NCBI RefSeq assembly: GCF_001606025.1
Contig: NZ_CP014945.1
Span: forward strand, 3,268,540-3,332,539
DNA length: 64,000 nt
Direction: 5' to 3'
Origin: Psychrobacter alimentarius
GTDB taxonomy: Bacteria; Pseudomonadota; Gammaproteobacteria; Pseudomonadales; Moraxellaceae
In this document: one piece after another, positions 26,397 through 35,380 of the stretch
Layout: each line of letters opens with the position of its first letter
Position numbering within the stretch: the stretch's first letter is position 1
Position numbers and translations under genes: made by a program
Notes under the pieces: model-generated
What the model saw: the letters and a program-made list of their open reading frames with translations, nothing else
The model's database searches: none
Told to the model about the DNA's origin: nothing

Positions 26397-28850
26397 ATGA
26401 GCATTCAAGTGCTTAATCGGCGCGTGCCTAGACTCGCGTTTATTACAGTGGCGGTCTCAATAGGACTGTCTGGTTGTTTTGGAGATGACGACGATAACAA
26501 CTCGACTCCTCCTCAACAAACTTACTCAGCAGATATACAGCGGACTGAATTTGGTATACCCCATATTACGGCCAGTGATTACAAAGGACTGGGCTATGGC
26601 GTAGGTTATGCCTTTGCCGAAGACAATATCTGTTCGCTCGCACGTGAAATCGTCGTTGCCAAAGGTCAAAGCATGTTGTATCTGGGCGATCAAGGCAACG
26701 TGGCAAGCGATGTTTTTTATACTTGGTATAACTCTCCCGAAAGACGTGCGACCTTCTTGGCCGCACAAGACAAACAAGTAGTCGACGCCGTCACAGGTTA
26801 TGCAGCCGGTTATAGCCGATACCTACGTGACAAAGGGGTTGATAATATTGATCCTGATTGCGCAGGGGCTGACTGGGTACGTGAAATCACCATTGACGAC
26901 TTACTAGCACTCTATGGCAAAGCCAACCTACGCGGCGGCTTATCTAACTTTGTCGGTCCAATCGTCGCAGCAGCGCCTCCCAATCAAGATGCCGTCATGA
27001 GCAGCAGTCGAATGCGTACCGTTGGCCCAGAGCCAGACGTTGAGTTCGATATGTCTACAATTAATGTGATGAATGGCGGTAGTAACGCTTATGCGTTTGG
27101 TAGTGAAGTCACAGGCACTGACAGCGGTGTGCTATATGGCAACCCTCATGAACCATGGGAGGGCGTGCAGCGTTTTTATGAGTTTCATTTAACCATGCCA
27201 GGCGAGCTTGATGTCATGGGTGTTGCACAACAAGGACAGCCCTTCCCCAATATTGGCTTTAATAAAGACGTGGCATGGAGCCATACTGTTTCTACCGCCA
27301 AGCGGTTTACCCTTTACCAGCTTAGTTTGGTCAATGGGAATCCAATGAAATACAATTATAAAAACAGTGAGGGTGTCTTTGAGCAGCGCGATATCGAACA
27401 AGTGCCTGTCACCATCCCGCTGCCAAACAATCAGACATTGGTTCGTCCTATCTATCTGTCGCAGTATGGGCCGATGCTTGCCGCCAATTTACTTAATAGC
27501 CAACTGCCCACATGGGGCGCCAATAATCTGGCCTTCACCATTCGTGATGCCGCATCTGAAAACCCACGCGCACTCAATCAATGGCGCAGTATGAACCAAG
27601 CAAAAAGTGTGGAGGATTTGGTCGATAGAATGCAGGATACGCTTGGCCTTGGGTTTGTCAATACCATTGCTACTGACCGCTATGGCAAAGCCTTGTATGC
27701 AGATATCTCAACCGTACCGCACGTCACAAAGCAACAGCTAGAGGCATGCAGCGCCAATGCGGGTCCATTCCTTGGCGCATTGATTGCTTCAGACTTGCCA
27801 GCGCTCAATGGTAGTACCGCTGACTGTGAATGGGGCAATGATGCCGACTCACCGCAAGCTGGTATTTTTGGCCGTTCAAACTTGCCTTTCTTGATACGCG
27901 ATGATTATGTGGCCAACTCAAATGATAGCTACTGGCTAAGCAACCCTAAGCAGCCATTGACTGGCTTCTCACCTTTGTTGCGTCGTCATCTAGTACCTTT
28001 CTTAGGGCCAAATCCTGTCAATGGGGTACCTTTATTGATGCGTACTCGCATGGGATTAACTCAGATAGCTGACCGCTTAAGTAATAAAGACAACCTTGGT
28101 GGCAATACCTTTAACCTAGATAATATGCAAGACGTCGTCTATGGCAACCGTAGCTATGTCGCCGAGTTGGTGCTCGATGATGTATTGGCAGACTGCCGAG
28201 CCAACCCAGCGTTGCCATTGAGCAGTGGTGGTACAATTGACGCCACTCAAGGGTGTTCTGTCCTTGGCAACTGGGACCGCCGTAACAATCTTGATAGTAA
28301 AGGCGCTCATGTGTTCAGAGAGTTTTGGCGCAAGGTCAAATTCGATGAAACCACTGACAATGCCTTTAGCGTAAAATTCGACGTTAATGATCCTGTGAAT
28401 ACGCCGCGTGGTCTTATTATTGATGACAATACACGTAAGGCGCTCGGCGATGCGATTGCTTTCTTCAACACTAAAAACATCGCTCTTGATGCGTCTTTGG
28501 CAGATTTGCAATACGTCATTGATGCGGGCAATAACAATTCAAAAATTGCGATGCACGGCGGACTTGGACGTGAAGGCGTGTTCAACGTGGCTCAAGGTCC
28601 AGGTCTCAATGATGATGGTACTTACAAACCTATCAATACAGGGCCAACCTATATGCAGACCGTGACCTTTGATAGTCAAGGCCCTATTGTAGAAGCCCTA
28701 CTGGCTTACTCACAATCAGCAGATAGCACGCGACCCTATCATCGCGATCAAACAAAGCGCTACTCAACCAAAGACTGGATTCGCCTGCCTTTTAGCAAGG
28801 CTGAAATCAACAATAAAGCCGTTGGTAACCCGCTTCAATTAAGAGAATAG
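26397..28850 (+). CDS. Penicillin acylase family protein, predicted lipoprotein
   Basis: This is an Ntn-hydrolase of the penicillin/AHL acylase family that cleaves amide bonds, possibly of N-acyl homoserine lactones or acylated metabolites. It is about 817 aa from ATG 26397 (26385 is an alternative). The signal sequence ends at the lipobox LSGC, followed by an Asp-rich FGDDDDNN linker. The alpha chain has RTEFGIPHITA and GYAFAEDNICS. The nucleophile Ser follows Gly-Gly in VMNGGSNAYAFG (about residue 229), where autocleavage would yield the beta chain. Conserved NPHEPW and NIGFNKDVAWSHT follow. The substrate is not known. Confidence 0.87.
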   Translation: MSIQVLNRRVPRLAFITVAVSIGLSGCFGDDDDNNSTPPQQTYSADIQRTEFGIPHITASDYKGLGYGVGYAFAEDNICSLAREIVVAKGQSMLYLGDQGNVASDVFYTWYNSPERRATFLAAQDKQVVDAVTGYAAGYSRYLRDKGVDNIDPDCAGADWVREITIDDLLALYGKANLRGGLSNFVGPIVAAAPPNQDAVMSSSRMRTVGPEPDVEFDMSTINVMNGGSNAYAFGSEVTGTDSGVLYGNPHEPWEGVQRFYEFHLTMPGELDVMGVAQQGQPFPNIGFNKDVAWSHTVSTAKRFTLYQLSLVNGNPMKYNYKNSEGVFEQRDIEQVPVTIPLPNNQTLVRPIYLSQYGPMLAANLLNSQLPTWGANNLAFTIRDAASENPRALNQWRSMNQAKSVEDLVDRMQDTLGLGFVNTIATDRYGKALYADISTVPHVTKQQLEACSANAGPFLGALIASDLPALNGSTADCEWGNDADSPQAGIFGRSNLPFLIRDDYVANSNDSYWLSNPKQPLTGFSPLLRRHLVPFLGPNPVNGVPLLMRTRMGLTQIADRLSNKDNLGGNTFNLDNMQDVVYGNRSYVAELVLDDVLADCRANPALPLSSGGTIDATQGCSVLGNWDRRNNLDSKGAHVFREFWRKVKFDETTDNAFSVKFDVNDPVNTPRGLIIDDNTRKALGDAIAFFNTKNIALDASLADLQYVIDAGNNNSKIAMHGGLGREGVFNVAQGPGLNDDGTYKPINTGPTYMQTVTFDSQGPIVEALLAYSQSADSTRPYHRDQTKRYSTKDWIRLPFSKAEINNKAVGNPLQLRE

Positions 28851-28875
28851 CAGTCGCAAAAATTCAAACGAGAGA

Positions 28876-28906
28876 CAAAAACCTCAGCTCAACGCTGGGG
28901 TTTTTT
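28876..28906 (+). terminator. Terminator after the acylase gene
   Basis: AAAACCTCAGC TCAAC GCTGGGGTTTTTT forms a stem of about 9 pairs with a T run, 26 bases past the stop. Confidence 0.82.
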
Positions 28907-28974
28907 GAATCAAGGAAAACAATATCCTTAATAAAGAAGGACACACGCTGACCACCCCACTGCAAATAAGGATT

Positions 28975-28983
28975 TGCTATAAT
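28975..28983 (+). promoter_or_regulatory. Extended -10 promoter upstream of hemN
   Basis: TGCTATAAT is a consensus extended -10. It lies 203 bases before hemN, with a dispersed palindromic element in between; no other gene lies between them. Confidence 0.45.
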
Positions 28984-29012
28984 GGTTGCTCTGTATGTAG
29001 CCATTGATGATA

Positions 29013-29148
29013 TATAGTTAAAGAACAATAAAAGCGCTACGGTACGGCTCATATCAATTTTTGCAGCCTCTATCTTCGCACACGCAGCAAGCAAGAAAAT
29101 TGATATCAGCCATGCATGATGTATCGATATTACTTTTCACTGACTATA
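29013..29148. repeat. Dispersed palindromic element, copy 4
   Basis: The inner arms are GGCTCATATCAATTTT (29046-29061) and AAAATTGATATCAGCC (29096-29111), matching at 15 of 16 positions. The core is GCAGCCTCT...CACGCAGCAAGCAAG. The outer ends are TATAGTTAAAGAAC and TTTTCACTGACTATA. It aligns with the reverse complement of copy 2, including GCTACGGTAC and GTATCGATATTA. Confidence 0.78.
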
Positions 29149-29185
29149 TAAGTCACCATCCTAGAGTCAAAACAAGGAATACCGC

Positions 29186-30727
29186 ATGACAGACCACTCA
29201 GAACGAAATGACCCGCAACCTTACAATCGTGCGGAAGAGCAACCGTCGACCACGCGCCCAGTTGTGCAAATGGAAAGCCCTTATGCCAGTACACGTGGCA
29301 GTATCACAACTAAGCAACTGCCCCCCTTCGATGAAACGATTATCAATAAATACAACCGTTCAGGGCCGCGCTATACGTCTTATCCAACCGCTCTAGAGTT
29401 CACCCCTATTCCCGATGGACTTGAGACCAAAATACTTCAAAATCGCGAAACGCGTGCGCCCTTGTCCTTATATTTTCACATTCCGTTTTGTCGTCATCTT
29501 TGCTACTACTGCGCCTGCAATAAAATCATCACCAAAAAAAATAGTGACTCAGGTGATTACTTGCAGTATTTGATCGCTGAAATCAAACATAAGCGTCGTT
29601 TATTATCTACGTCTGAGGATGGCCGCAAGCCTTTGGTAAAGCAGCTGCATTTGGGCGGTGGTACACCCACGTTTTTACGGGATGAAGAAATAACTCAACT
29701 TTGGACATTTTTACAGACCCAGTTTGAATTTTTGCCTGAAGAGGAAGGTGATTACTCCATTGAGATTGACCCGCGTGAGCTGAGTGATGACACGCTAAAG
29801 GTACTACGCAATCTTGGTTTTAATCGGATCAGCTTGGGGGTACAAGATTTAGATGAGGCGGTTCAAATTGCGGTCAATCGGGTACATTCTGCGGAATTAA
29901 TTGAAAATGTTTTAAATGAGGCACGCGAATTGGGTTTTCACTCCATCAATGTCGATCTCATTTATGGTCTGCCGCATCAGACACCAGAAACGCTAGACAG
30001 TACAGTGCGCCGCATCATTGAGATGTCACCCGATCGTTTGTCCGTGTTTAATTACGCGCATTTGCCTGAGCGCTTTAAAGCACAGCGCCAAATTAAAGAC
30101 ACAGATTTGTCAGACCCAGCGGCCAAACTTGCGATGCTTGGCAATACCATCAATACCCTGACAGAAGCTGGTTATCAGTACATTGGAATCGACCATTTTG
30201 CCAAGCCTGATGATGAGCTGTCAGTGGCTCAGCGCGAAGGCAAGTTACATCGTAATTTTCAGGGTTATACCATCATGGGCGACTGTGACTTACTCGGTTT
30301 TGGCGTGTCCTCTATCAGCCAGATTGCCAATGCCAATACTCGCTATATTCTACAAAACGATACCGACTTGGACGCTTATCAGACCAACATTGATGCCGCA
30401 AAAAACAACCCTATGGTCATGCCTGCGGTCAAATACATCAAAACCTCAATTAAAGATCGCTTGCGTGAATACGTCATTATGAACTTGCTGTGTCACGACT
30501 ATATAGACTTCAAAGATGTGAATCAAAAGTTCGGTATCGATGCGATTACCTATTTTATTAATGAGATTCAACAATTGGGTGAGATGCAGTCAGATCGCCT
30601 CATTGATATGGATGCCGCAGGTATTCGTGTCTTACCCAGAGGTCGCCTACTTGGTCGCAACGTCGCCATGGTATTTGATGAATATCTTGATAAAACACAC
30701 AAAAAACGTTTTTCGAAAGTCATTTAG
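29186..30727 (+). CDS. hemN: Oxygen-independent coproporphyrinogen III oxidase
   Basis: HemN is a radical-SAM enzyme that decarboxylates coproporphyrinogen III to protoporphyrinogen IX without oxygen. It is 513 aa, about 55 longer than E. coli HemN; the extra part is a polar N-terminal leader before YNRSGPRYTSYPTALEF. The HemN-specific cluster motif C102-x3-C106-x2-C109-x-C111 is in PFCRHLCYYCACNK. GGGTPTFL and NVDLIYGLPHQTPE are also present. AAGGAATACCGC precedes the ATG. The full Cys motif marks it as HemN rather than HemW. It ends before a second palindromic element and a terminator. Confidence 0.95.
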   Translation: MTDHSERNDPQPYNRAEEQPSTTRPVVQMESPYASTRGSITTKQLPPFDETIINKYNRSGPRYTSYPTALEFTPIPDGLETKILQNRETRAPLSLYFHIPFCRHLCYYCACNKIITKKNSDSGDYLQYLIAEIKHKRRLLSTSEDGRKPLVKQLHLGGGTPTFLRDEEITQLWTFLQTQFEFLPEEEGDYSIEIDPRELSDDTLKVLRNLGFNRISLGVQDLDEAVQIAVNRVHSAELIENVLNEARELGFHSINVDLIYGLPHQTPETLDSTVRRIIEMSPDRLSVFNYAHLPERFKAQRQIKDTDLSDPAAKLAMLGNTINTLTEAGYQYIGIDHFAKPDDELSVAQREGKLHRNFQGYTIMGDCDLLGFGVSSISQIANANTRYILQNDTDLDAYQTNIDAAKNNPMVMPAVKYIKTSIKDRLREYVIMNLLCHDYIDFKDVNQKFGIDAITYFINEIQQLGEMQSDRLIDMDAAGIRVLPRGRLLGRNVAMVFDEYLDKTHKKRFSKVI

Positions 30728-30748
30728 AAAAATGAAGGTTTAAGCTAC

Positions 30749-30895
30749 TATAGCCAATCCATTTTAAAAATGGCTCAGATCTACTGGGATGAATTTTTCG
30801 AAGCATCTGTCACGCTTGCGAACAGCCAGCGAGAAGCATTTATACCAGTAGATCGTTACGATCTCACGTACTACTTTTACTTTGGATTGACTATA
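30749..30895. repeat. Dispersed palindromic element, copy 5
   Basis: The inner arms GATCTACTGG (30778-30787) and CCAGTAGATC (30845-30854) are a perfect inverted repeat. The core has GCATCTGTCACGCTTGC. The outer ends TATAGCCAATCC and GGATTGACTATA are inverted copies of each other with one mismatch, and this pair defines the element ends best. It lies 21 bases after hemN. Confidence 0.78.
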
Positions 30896-30903
30896 TCAGC
30901 CAC

Positions 30904-30932
30904 AAAAAAGACCTCAAGTGAGGTCTTTTTTT
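30904..30932. terminator. Bidirectional terminator between hemN and the SPFH gene
   Basis: AAAAAAGACCTC AAGT GAGGTCTTTTTTT, with A and T runs on both flanks, serves the convergent genes. Confidence 0.85.
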
Positions 30933-30950
30933 AGCATTACTATATCTGAT

Positions 30951-31811
30951 TTATACTTTTAACTTATCGCCGACCATACCTTTTACCGTACTCAAAATAT
31001 CGGCAGGTAACACCACCATTTTTGCATTGTCAGATTCTGCCAACTCACGAATCGCTTTAATATACTGCTCACCCAATAAGTAGACAATCGGCATCTCTTC
31101 GTCACCCATCGCATTGGTAATAAGGCGAATCGACTCTTCAGACCCTTTGGCAAGCACCACTTGCGCTTCTGCATCACGGCGCGAGGCTTCTAGACGGCCG
31201 TCCGCTTCTAAGATAGCTGCTTGCTTTTGACCATCGGCACGAGTCACTATCGCACGGCGTTGGCGCTCTGCTGCTGCCTGCTCTTCCATCGCCGTTTGCA
31301 TAGTATCAGAAGGGTTGATGTCCTGAATTTCTACAGTTTTTAGGGTAATACCCCAATCAGAGATGTCTTCTGAGATGGCATGTTTGAGCTTGGCCTTGAT
31401 TTCATCTCGGCTAGACAAGGCATTATCTAGATCCATTTCACCGATGATTGAACGTAATGAGGTTTGTACTAAATTACGAATACCGTATTCATAATCTTCA
31501 ATACCATAGACCGCTTTATCGGGACGGACAATATTAATATAGGCAACCGCATTGGCGATAATCACAACGTTGTCTCGAGTGATCACTTCTTGTGACGGGA
31601 TATCTAATACGATGTCTTTGGTCGTGACTTTATACGCCACATCATCAACAAAAGGAATAATCAGGTTTAGCCCTGGTTCTAACGTTTGGCTATATTTACC
31701 CAAGCGCTGTACCACCCATTTATACCCTTGCGGTACGATTCGAACCCCTTTAAAAATAGTGAACACAACCAGCGCAACCAGTACGATCATGACAATACTA
31801 AAGCTTTCCAT
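30951..31811 (-). CDS. SPFH/band-7 (stomatin-like) membrane protein
   Basis: This is a membrane-anchored SPFH protein of the QmcA/stomatin group, organising membrane microdomains or protease complexes. The 286-aa protein has an N-terminal hydrophobic anchor (about residues 4-22), then VVQRLGKYSQTLEPGLNLI, ITRDNVVIIANAVAY, a coiled-coil region EEQAAAERQRRAIVTRADGQ and a C-terminal oligomerisation part. It is paired with an NfeD-like gene 12 bases upstream, the common stomatin-operon arrangement. Confidence 0.92.
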   Translation of the reverse strand: MESFSIVMIVLVALVVFTIFKGVRIVPQGYKWVVQRLGKYSQTLEPGLNLIIPFVDDVAYKVTTKDIVLDIPSQEVITRDNVVIIANAVAYINIVRPDKAVYGIEDYEYGIRNLVQTSLRSIIGEMDLDNALSSRDEIKAKLKHAISEDISDWGITLKTVEIQDINPSDTMQTAMEEQAAAERQRRAIVTRADGQKQAAILEADGRLEASRRDAEAQVVLAKGSEESIRLITNAMGDEEMPIVYLLGEQYIKAIRELAESDNAKMVVLPADILSTVKGMVGDKLKV

Positions 31812-31823
31812 ATCTCACCCCTA

Positions 31824-32321
31824 TTATTGTACGTGCATGTTTTTATTGATGACAGCTTGCGATTTCATACTACTCACAACCAGCTCGTTACCCACAATAT
31901 CCGTGACCACAACCCGCTCACCAACTGCTATCGTCTCTCCTGTGGTACGGCACATCCATTCCGCCGCGCCGACAATCGGTACGCTAAAACGTACGACACC
32001 TGCTCTATCAGGTAGGGGTTGTACGACAATCATACCTGTTTCACCAACGATGACACTGCCACCCAATCCGGCTTTGGTGCGATCTACTGACAACGGCTTC
32101 ACAAACTTAAACCAAACCACCAAAAAGACAGCAGACAGTACTAACCAAACCATGATTTGAACAGAAATAGAAATAGGGAGTAACCAAGTCAGCGCCGCCA
32201 CAATAATAGCAGCGGCCCCAAACCAAAGGCTTGCAAACGTTGGCACAAACATCTCAATAATCAGCAATATAAAACCCAGTACCAGCCAATGCCACGGTTC
32301 AATCATCCATAGAGTTTCCAT
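31824..32321 (-). CDS. NfeD-like membrane protein
   Basis: This short NfeD family partner of SPFH proteins is 165 aa from the ATG at 32321, chosen because GGAAGGTGG precedes it; the frame is open to 32396. It has an acidic-free N-terminus METLWMIEPWHWLVLGFILLI, two or three membrane helices to about residue 70, then an OB-fold domain with LGGSVIVGETGMIVV and a WMCRTTG region. It forms an operon with the band-7 gene. Confidence 0.87.
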   Translation of the reverse strand: METLWMIEPWHWLVLGFILLIIEMFVPTFASLWFGAAAIIVAALTWLLPISISVQIMVWLVLSAVFLVVWFKFVKPLSVDRTKAGLGGSVIVGETGMIVVQPLPDRAGVVRFSVPIVGAAEWMCRTTGETIAVGERVVVTDIVGNELVVSSMKSQAVINKNMHVQ

Positions 32322-32454
32322 AATTGCCACCTTCCCTATCGTTGCCATTCCAGTTTTTAATGTAACACACTTTTGGACTTTATAATTTCTTAACAATCAT
32401 TAATATACGCTACGCGCACTACGAAAAATTTATTCATAAAAAGGGAATTAACAT

Positions 32455-32487
32455 AAAAAAAAACGACCACCTAAAGTGATCGTTTTT
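32455..32487 (-). terminator. Terminator after the first OmpA-like gene
   Basis: Minus strand: AACGATCAC TTTAG GTGGTCGTT followed by a long T run. It is nearly identical to the terminator at 33207-33240, so it was duplicated with the gene. Confidence 0.85.
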
Positions 32488-32510
32488 ATACTTGATAACT
32501 TACTAAAGGT

Positions 32511-33059
32511 TTAGAATTTGTATTGTGCACCAATAGTCAATAGAGTCACGTCTTCAGCAACATAGTCATATTCTGCTTCAACACTCACATTAGGATTAAA
32601 GTTATAACCCAAACCGATACCACCAGCAACACCACTATCACTCTCGCTCGAACTCGCAGAGTATCCTAAAACGTTATCTACAGAAACATCGATCTCAGCT
32701 TTAGCAAAACCTAATTTACCTTTAGCGTATAGAGCAGTATTAGGGAACTGATAACGGTAAGTACCGTAAGCACCATAAGTTTTTAGATTATAGTCAGCAT
32801 TGACACCACTAAGACCTGTATCAACATCAACGTCATTAGAACCTACATATTCAATTTCAGCACCAAAGTTAGAATCGAAGTTATAACCAGCATAAACACC
32901 ATAAGCAGTAGGATCGTCTAGATCACTATCATCTACCATAAACTTACCAGCTTTGATACCTACGTAAGGCTGATCAGCATAATTTACTGCTGCTTGTGCG
33001 CTCATCGTCATTACTGAGCCGGCGATTACTGCAAGTAAAGCTTTTTGTAGACTTTTCAT
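32511..33059 (-). CDS. Outer-membrane beta-barrel protein (OmpA-like), paralog 1
   Basis: This is an outer membrane eight-stranded barrel of the OmpA-like/porin-family type. It is 182 aa. The signal peptide is MKSLQKALLAVIAGSVMTMS with cleavage after AQA. The mature part has PYVGIKAGKFMVDD, AYGVYAGYNFDSNFGAEIEYVGS and the C-terminal strand TIGAQYKF ending in Phe, as outer membrane barrels do. It is a close paralog of the next gene. The role is probably structural or adhesive; no peptidoglycan-binding domain is present. Confidence 0.87.
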   Translation of the reverse strand: MKSLQKALLAVIAGSVMTMSAQAAVNYADQPYVGIKAGKFMVDDSDLDDPTAYGVYAGYNFDSNFGAEIEYVGSNDVDVDTGLSGVNADYNLKTYGAYGTYRYQFPNTALYAKGKLGFAKAEIDVSVDNVLGYSASSSESDSGVAGGIGLGYNFNPNVSVEAEYDYVAEDVTLLTIGAQYKF

Positions 33060-33206
33060 AAACTATTCTCAACCTTGGGTGCAATAAGCAAATAATTTGT
33101 TTAATATCAAATACTACTCAACTATTTTTCATTCGTAATTAGTAGTGACGGTATAATACCAAATTATTTCTTAAAGTAAACATGTGTTTTAAAATATTTT
33201 TTATAC

Positions 33207-33240
33207 ACAAAAAAAACGACCACTTAAAGTGATCGTTTTT
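33207..33240 (-). terminator. Terminator after the second OmpA-like gene
   Basis: Minus strand: AACGATCAC TTTAA GTGGTCGTT plus a T run, differing from the copy at 32455 mainly in the loop. Confidence 0.85.
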
Positions 33241-33263
33241 ATACTTTATGGCTTACTAAATAC

Positions 33264-33803
33264 TTAGAATTTTAGTTGAGCGCCAACCGTCATTAGGTCT
33301 GCGTCACTACCTAGCATGTCATACTCAGCTTCAACACTGAAATCAGGATTCACTGAATAACCAAGACCTACACCACCAGCAAGATTGGTATCTTTATCTG
33401 ACTGTGATACGTTAAGTGGACCAACGTTGTAGTTAGATTCTACTTCAGTTCTGGCAACACCCAATTTACCTTTGGCATATAGGCCTGTGTTTGGGAAAGC
33501 ATAACGGTAAGTACCGTAAGCGCCGTATGTTTTAGCATCGATGTCGCCGCCTCTGTAGTCAGCGTCGTCTGAACCAACATACTCAGCTTCAATACCGAAG
33601 TTAGGATCAAAGTTGTAACCACCATAGATACCATAAGCAGTCGGATCATCGGCGCCATCAACGTCTAGATCGAACTGACCTACTTTTGCACCAACGTATG
33701 GTTGACCAGTATAGCCATTGCCATAAGAGACAGCTGCTTGAGCACCCATGCTTAGTAAAGAACCGGCTGCTACTGCAAGTAGTGTTTTTTGTAGAGTTTT
33801 CAT
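33264..33803 (-). CDS. Outer-membrane beta-barrel protein (OmpA-like), paralog 2
   Basis: This 179-aa protein has a signal peptide with MKTLQKTLLAVAAGSLLSMG and cleavage after AQA. The mature barrel shares PYVGAKVGQFDLD, PTAYGIYGGYNFDPNFGIE, YVGSDDA, KTYGAYGTYRYAFPNTGLYAKGKLG and the C-terminal TVGAQLKF with paralog 1. Each gene has its own upstream gap and downstream terminator, so they are tandem duplicates expressed separately. The ribosome site AAGGAGCTAAC is strong. Confidence 0.87.
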   Translation of the reverse strand: MKTLQKTLLAVAAGSLLSMGAQAAVSYGNGYTGQPYVGAKVGQFDLDVDGADDPTAYGIYGGYNFDPNFGIEAEYVGSDDADYRGGDIDAKTYGAYGTYRYAFPNTGLYAKGKLGVARTEVESNYNVGPLNVSQSDKDTNLAGGVGLGYSVNPDFSVEAEYDMLGSDADLMTVGAQLKF

Positions 33804-34089
33804 TGTTAGCTCCTTAGAAAAGTTTTGACAAACAAGTTATCTATTTATATTGGTCTTTTAACCGCATCGCCTTGTTTGCTAACGATGAGTACATAGTAAC
33901 AAACTATTTCAAACGATCTGTCAGTGTTTGATGGTATGAGAGTTAAGATTTGAAAGTATTTATCAGCGTGTGGGTTACAAAGACTGAGATATGAAACTTT
34001 CTGTTACATCTCTTGATTTTGTGCAATACTTCCTACTCGCTATATCATCTATTGCTCTTAGCTCAGAAAATATCAAAGGACACTTCATT

Positions 34090-35322
34090 ATGCTGGCTCC
34101 TATACATGACCGCTTAAAAGCTGAACTTGCTCATTTAAAAGAACAGCAGCAGTACCGTCAACTGCCCAATCTTGAACATCAAGGACGTCATGTCATTAGT
34201 AATAGTAAAAAGCTCCTCAATATTGCCAGTAACGACTATTTGGGGCTAGGCGGTGACACCGCACTACAGCATGAGTTTTTTGAATACTTACAACAGCTGC
34301 CTGCTACTGACTTTCCCAAAATGAGCGCTACTTCGTCACGTCTTTTGACAGGGAATGATGCGCAGCTACAACTATTAGAAGAAGAGCTGGAGCAATGGTA
34401 TGAAGTGGCAGCAGGTAAAAAAGACAGCGCCAGCAAAAAGGCAGCGTTGGTCATAAACAGTGGTTATCACGCCAATATTGGTATTTTGCCTGCCTTAACA
34501 GCACTGCCTGTCAAAACACTCATTCTGGCAGATAAGCTGGTGCACGCCAGTATCATCGATGGTATTCGCTTGAGTCAAAACAAAGCGTGTACCTATCGGC
34601 GCTATCGTCACAATGACTATGAGCATTTGGCAATGCTACTGGCACAAGCTGAAGATACCGTAGAGCGTATTATTATCATCACCGAAAGCATTTTTAGTAT
34701 GGATGGTGACCGCGCAGATTTGCCAGCCTTAGTACGGTTAAAAGCCCAAGATGCTCGCATTGAGCTCTATGTAGATGAAGCGCACGCTGTCGGTGTGCTG
34801 GGCAAGCAAGGATGCGGGCTCGCAGAAGAAACGCAAACGCTTGCTGATATTGACTATGTGGTGGGTACATTTGGTAAAGCCTTTGCTTCGATTGGCGCTT
34901 ATATCTTATGCGATGACACTGTGAAGTCATGGTTGGTCAATCACATGCGCCCGCTTATCTTTAGTACAGCGTTACCACCGATAAATCATGCATGGACCCG
35001 TTTTATTTTGACAAAAATGCCAGAACTGCAAGCAAGCAGACAACATCTGGCTCAGATATCTGTCCAGCTTGGCCAAACCATTAGCTCCTCACATCAAGCC
35101 TCATCAGCGCCGCAAGACGTGTCTTATCAATCCCCTATTGTGCCTTATATCTTGGGCGATAATGCCAAAACCATCACTAAAGCAGCGCAGTTACAGGCAG
35201 CTGGGTTTTATGCTCTACCCATCAGACCGCCTACCGTTCCTGCCAATACCGCGCGCATTCGCTTGGTGATGAATGCCAAAATTACCACAGAAGACTGTGC
35301 GCGTTTGATTGAATACTTATAA
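34090..35322 (+). CDS. bioF: 8-amino-7-oxononanoate synthase
   Basis: BioF condenses pimeloyl-ACP with alanine in biotin synthesis. It is 410 aa from ATG 34090, chosen because AAAGGAC precedes it and it begins at the family start (DRLKAELAHLK). The frame is open to 33991, with a hydrophobic leader that is not family-like. PLP motifs: ASNDYLGLGGD, ATSSRLLTGN, NSGYHANIG, VDEAHAVGVLG and the PLP-lysine GTFGKAFASIGAY. It is about 20 aa longer than E. coli BioF because of a Lys/Ser insertion near residue 110. bioC follows 58 bases later. Confidence 0.94.
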   Translation: MLAPIHDRLKAELAHLKEQQQYRQLPNLEHQGRHVISNSKKLLNIASNDYLGLGGDTALQHEFFEYLQQLPATDFPKMSATSSRLLTGNDAQLQLLEEELEQWYEVAAGKKDSASKKAALVINSGYHANIGILPALTALPVKTLILADKLVHASIIDGIRLSQNKACTYRRYRHNDYEHLAMLLAQAEDTVERIIIITESIFSMDGDRADLPALVRLKAQDARIELYVDEAHAVGVLGKQGCGLAEETQTLADIDYVVGTFGKAFASIGAYILCDDTVKSWLVNHMRPLIFSTALPPINHAWTRFILTKMPELQASRQHLAQISVQLGQTISSSHQASSAPQDVSYQSPIVPYILGDNAKTITKAAQLQAAGFYALPIRPPTVPANTARIRLVMNAKITTEDCARLIEYL

Positions 35323-35380
35323 TTACTATGAACCTATCACTGATATGGCTCATGTAACCCCTTATACCATTTCGGATTGA

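Noticed and set aside
33991..34089. N-terminal extension of bioF as a membrane leader
   Set aside because: The extension is hydrophobic but unlike any BioF, whereas the internal ATG at 34090 has a good ribosome site and the family N-terminus.
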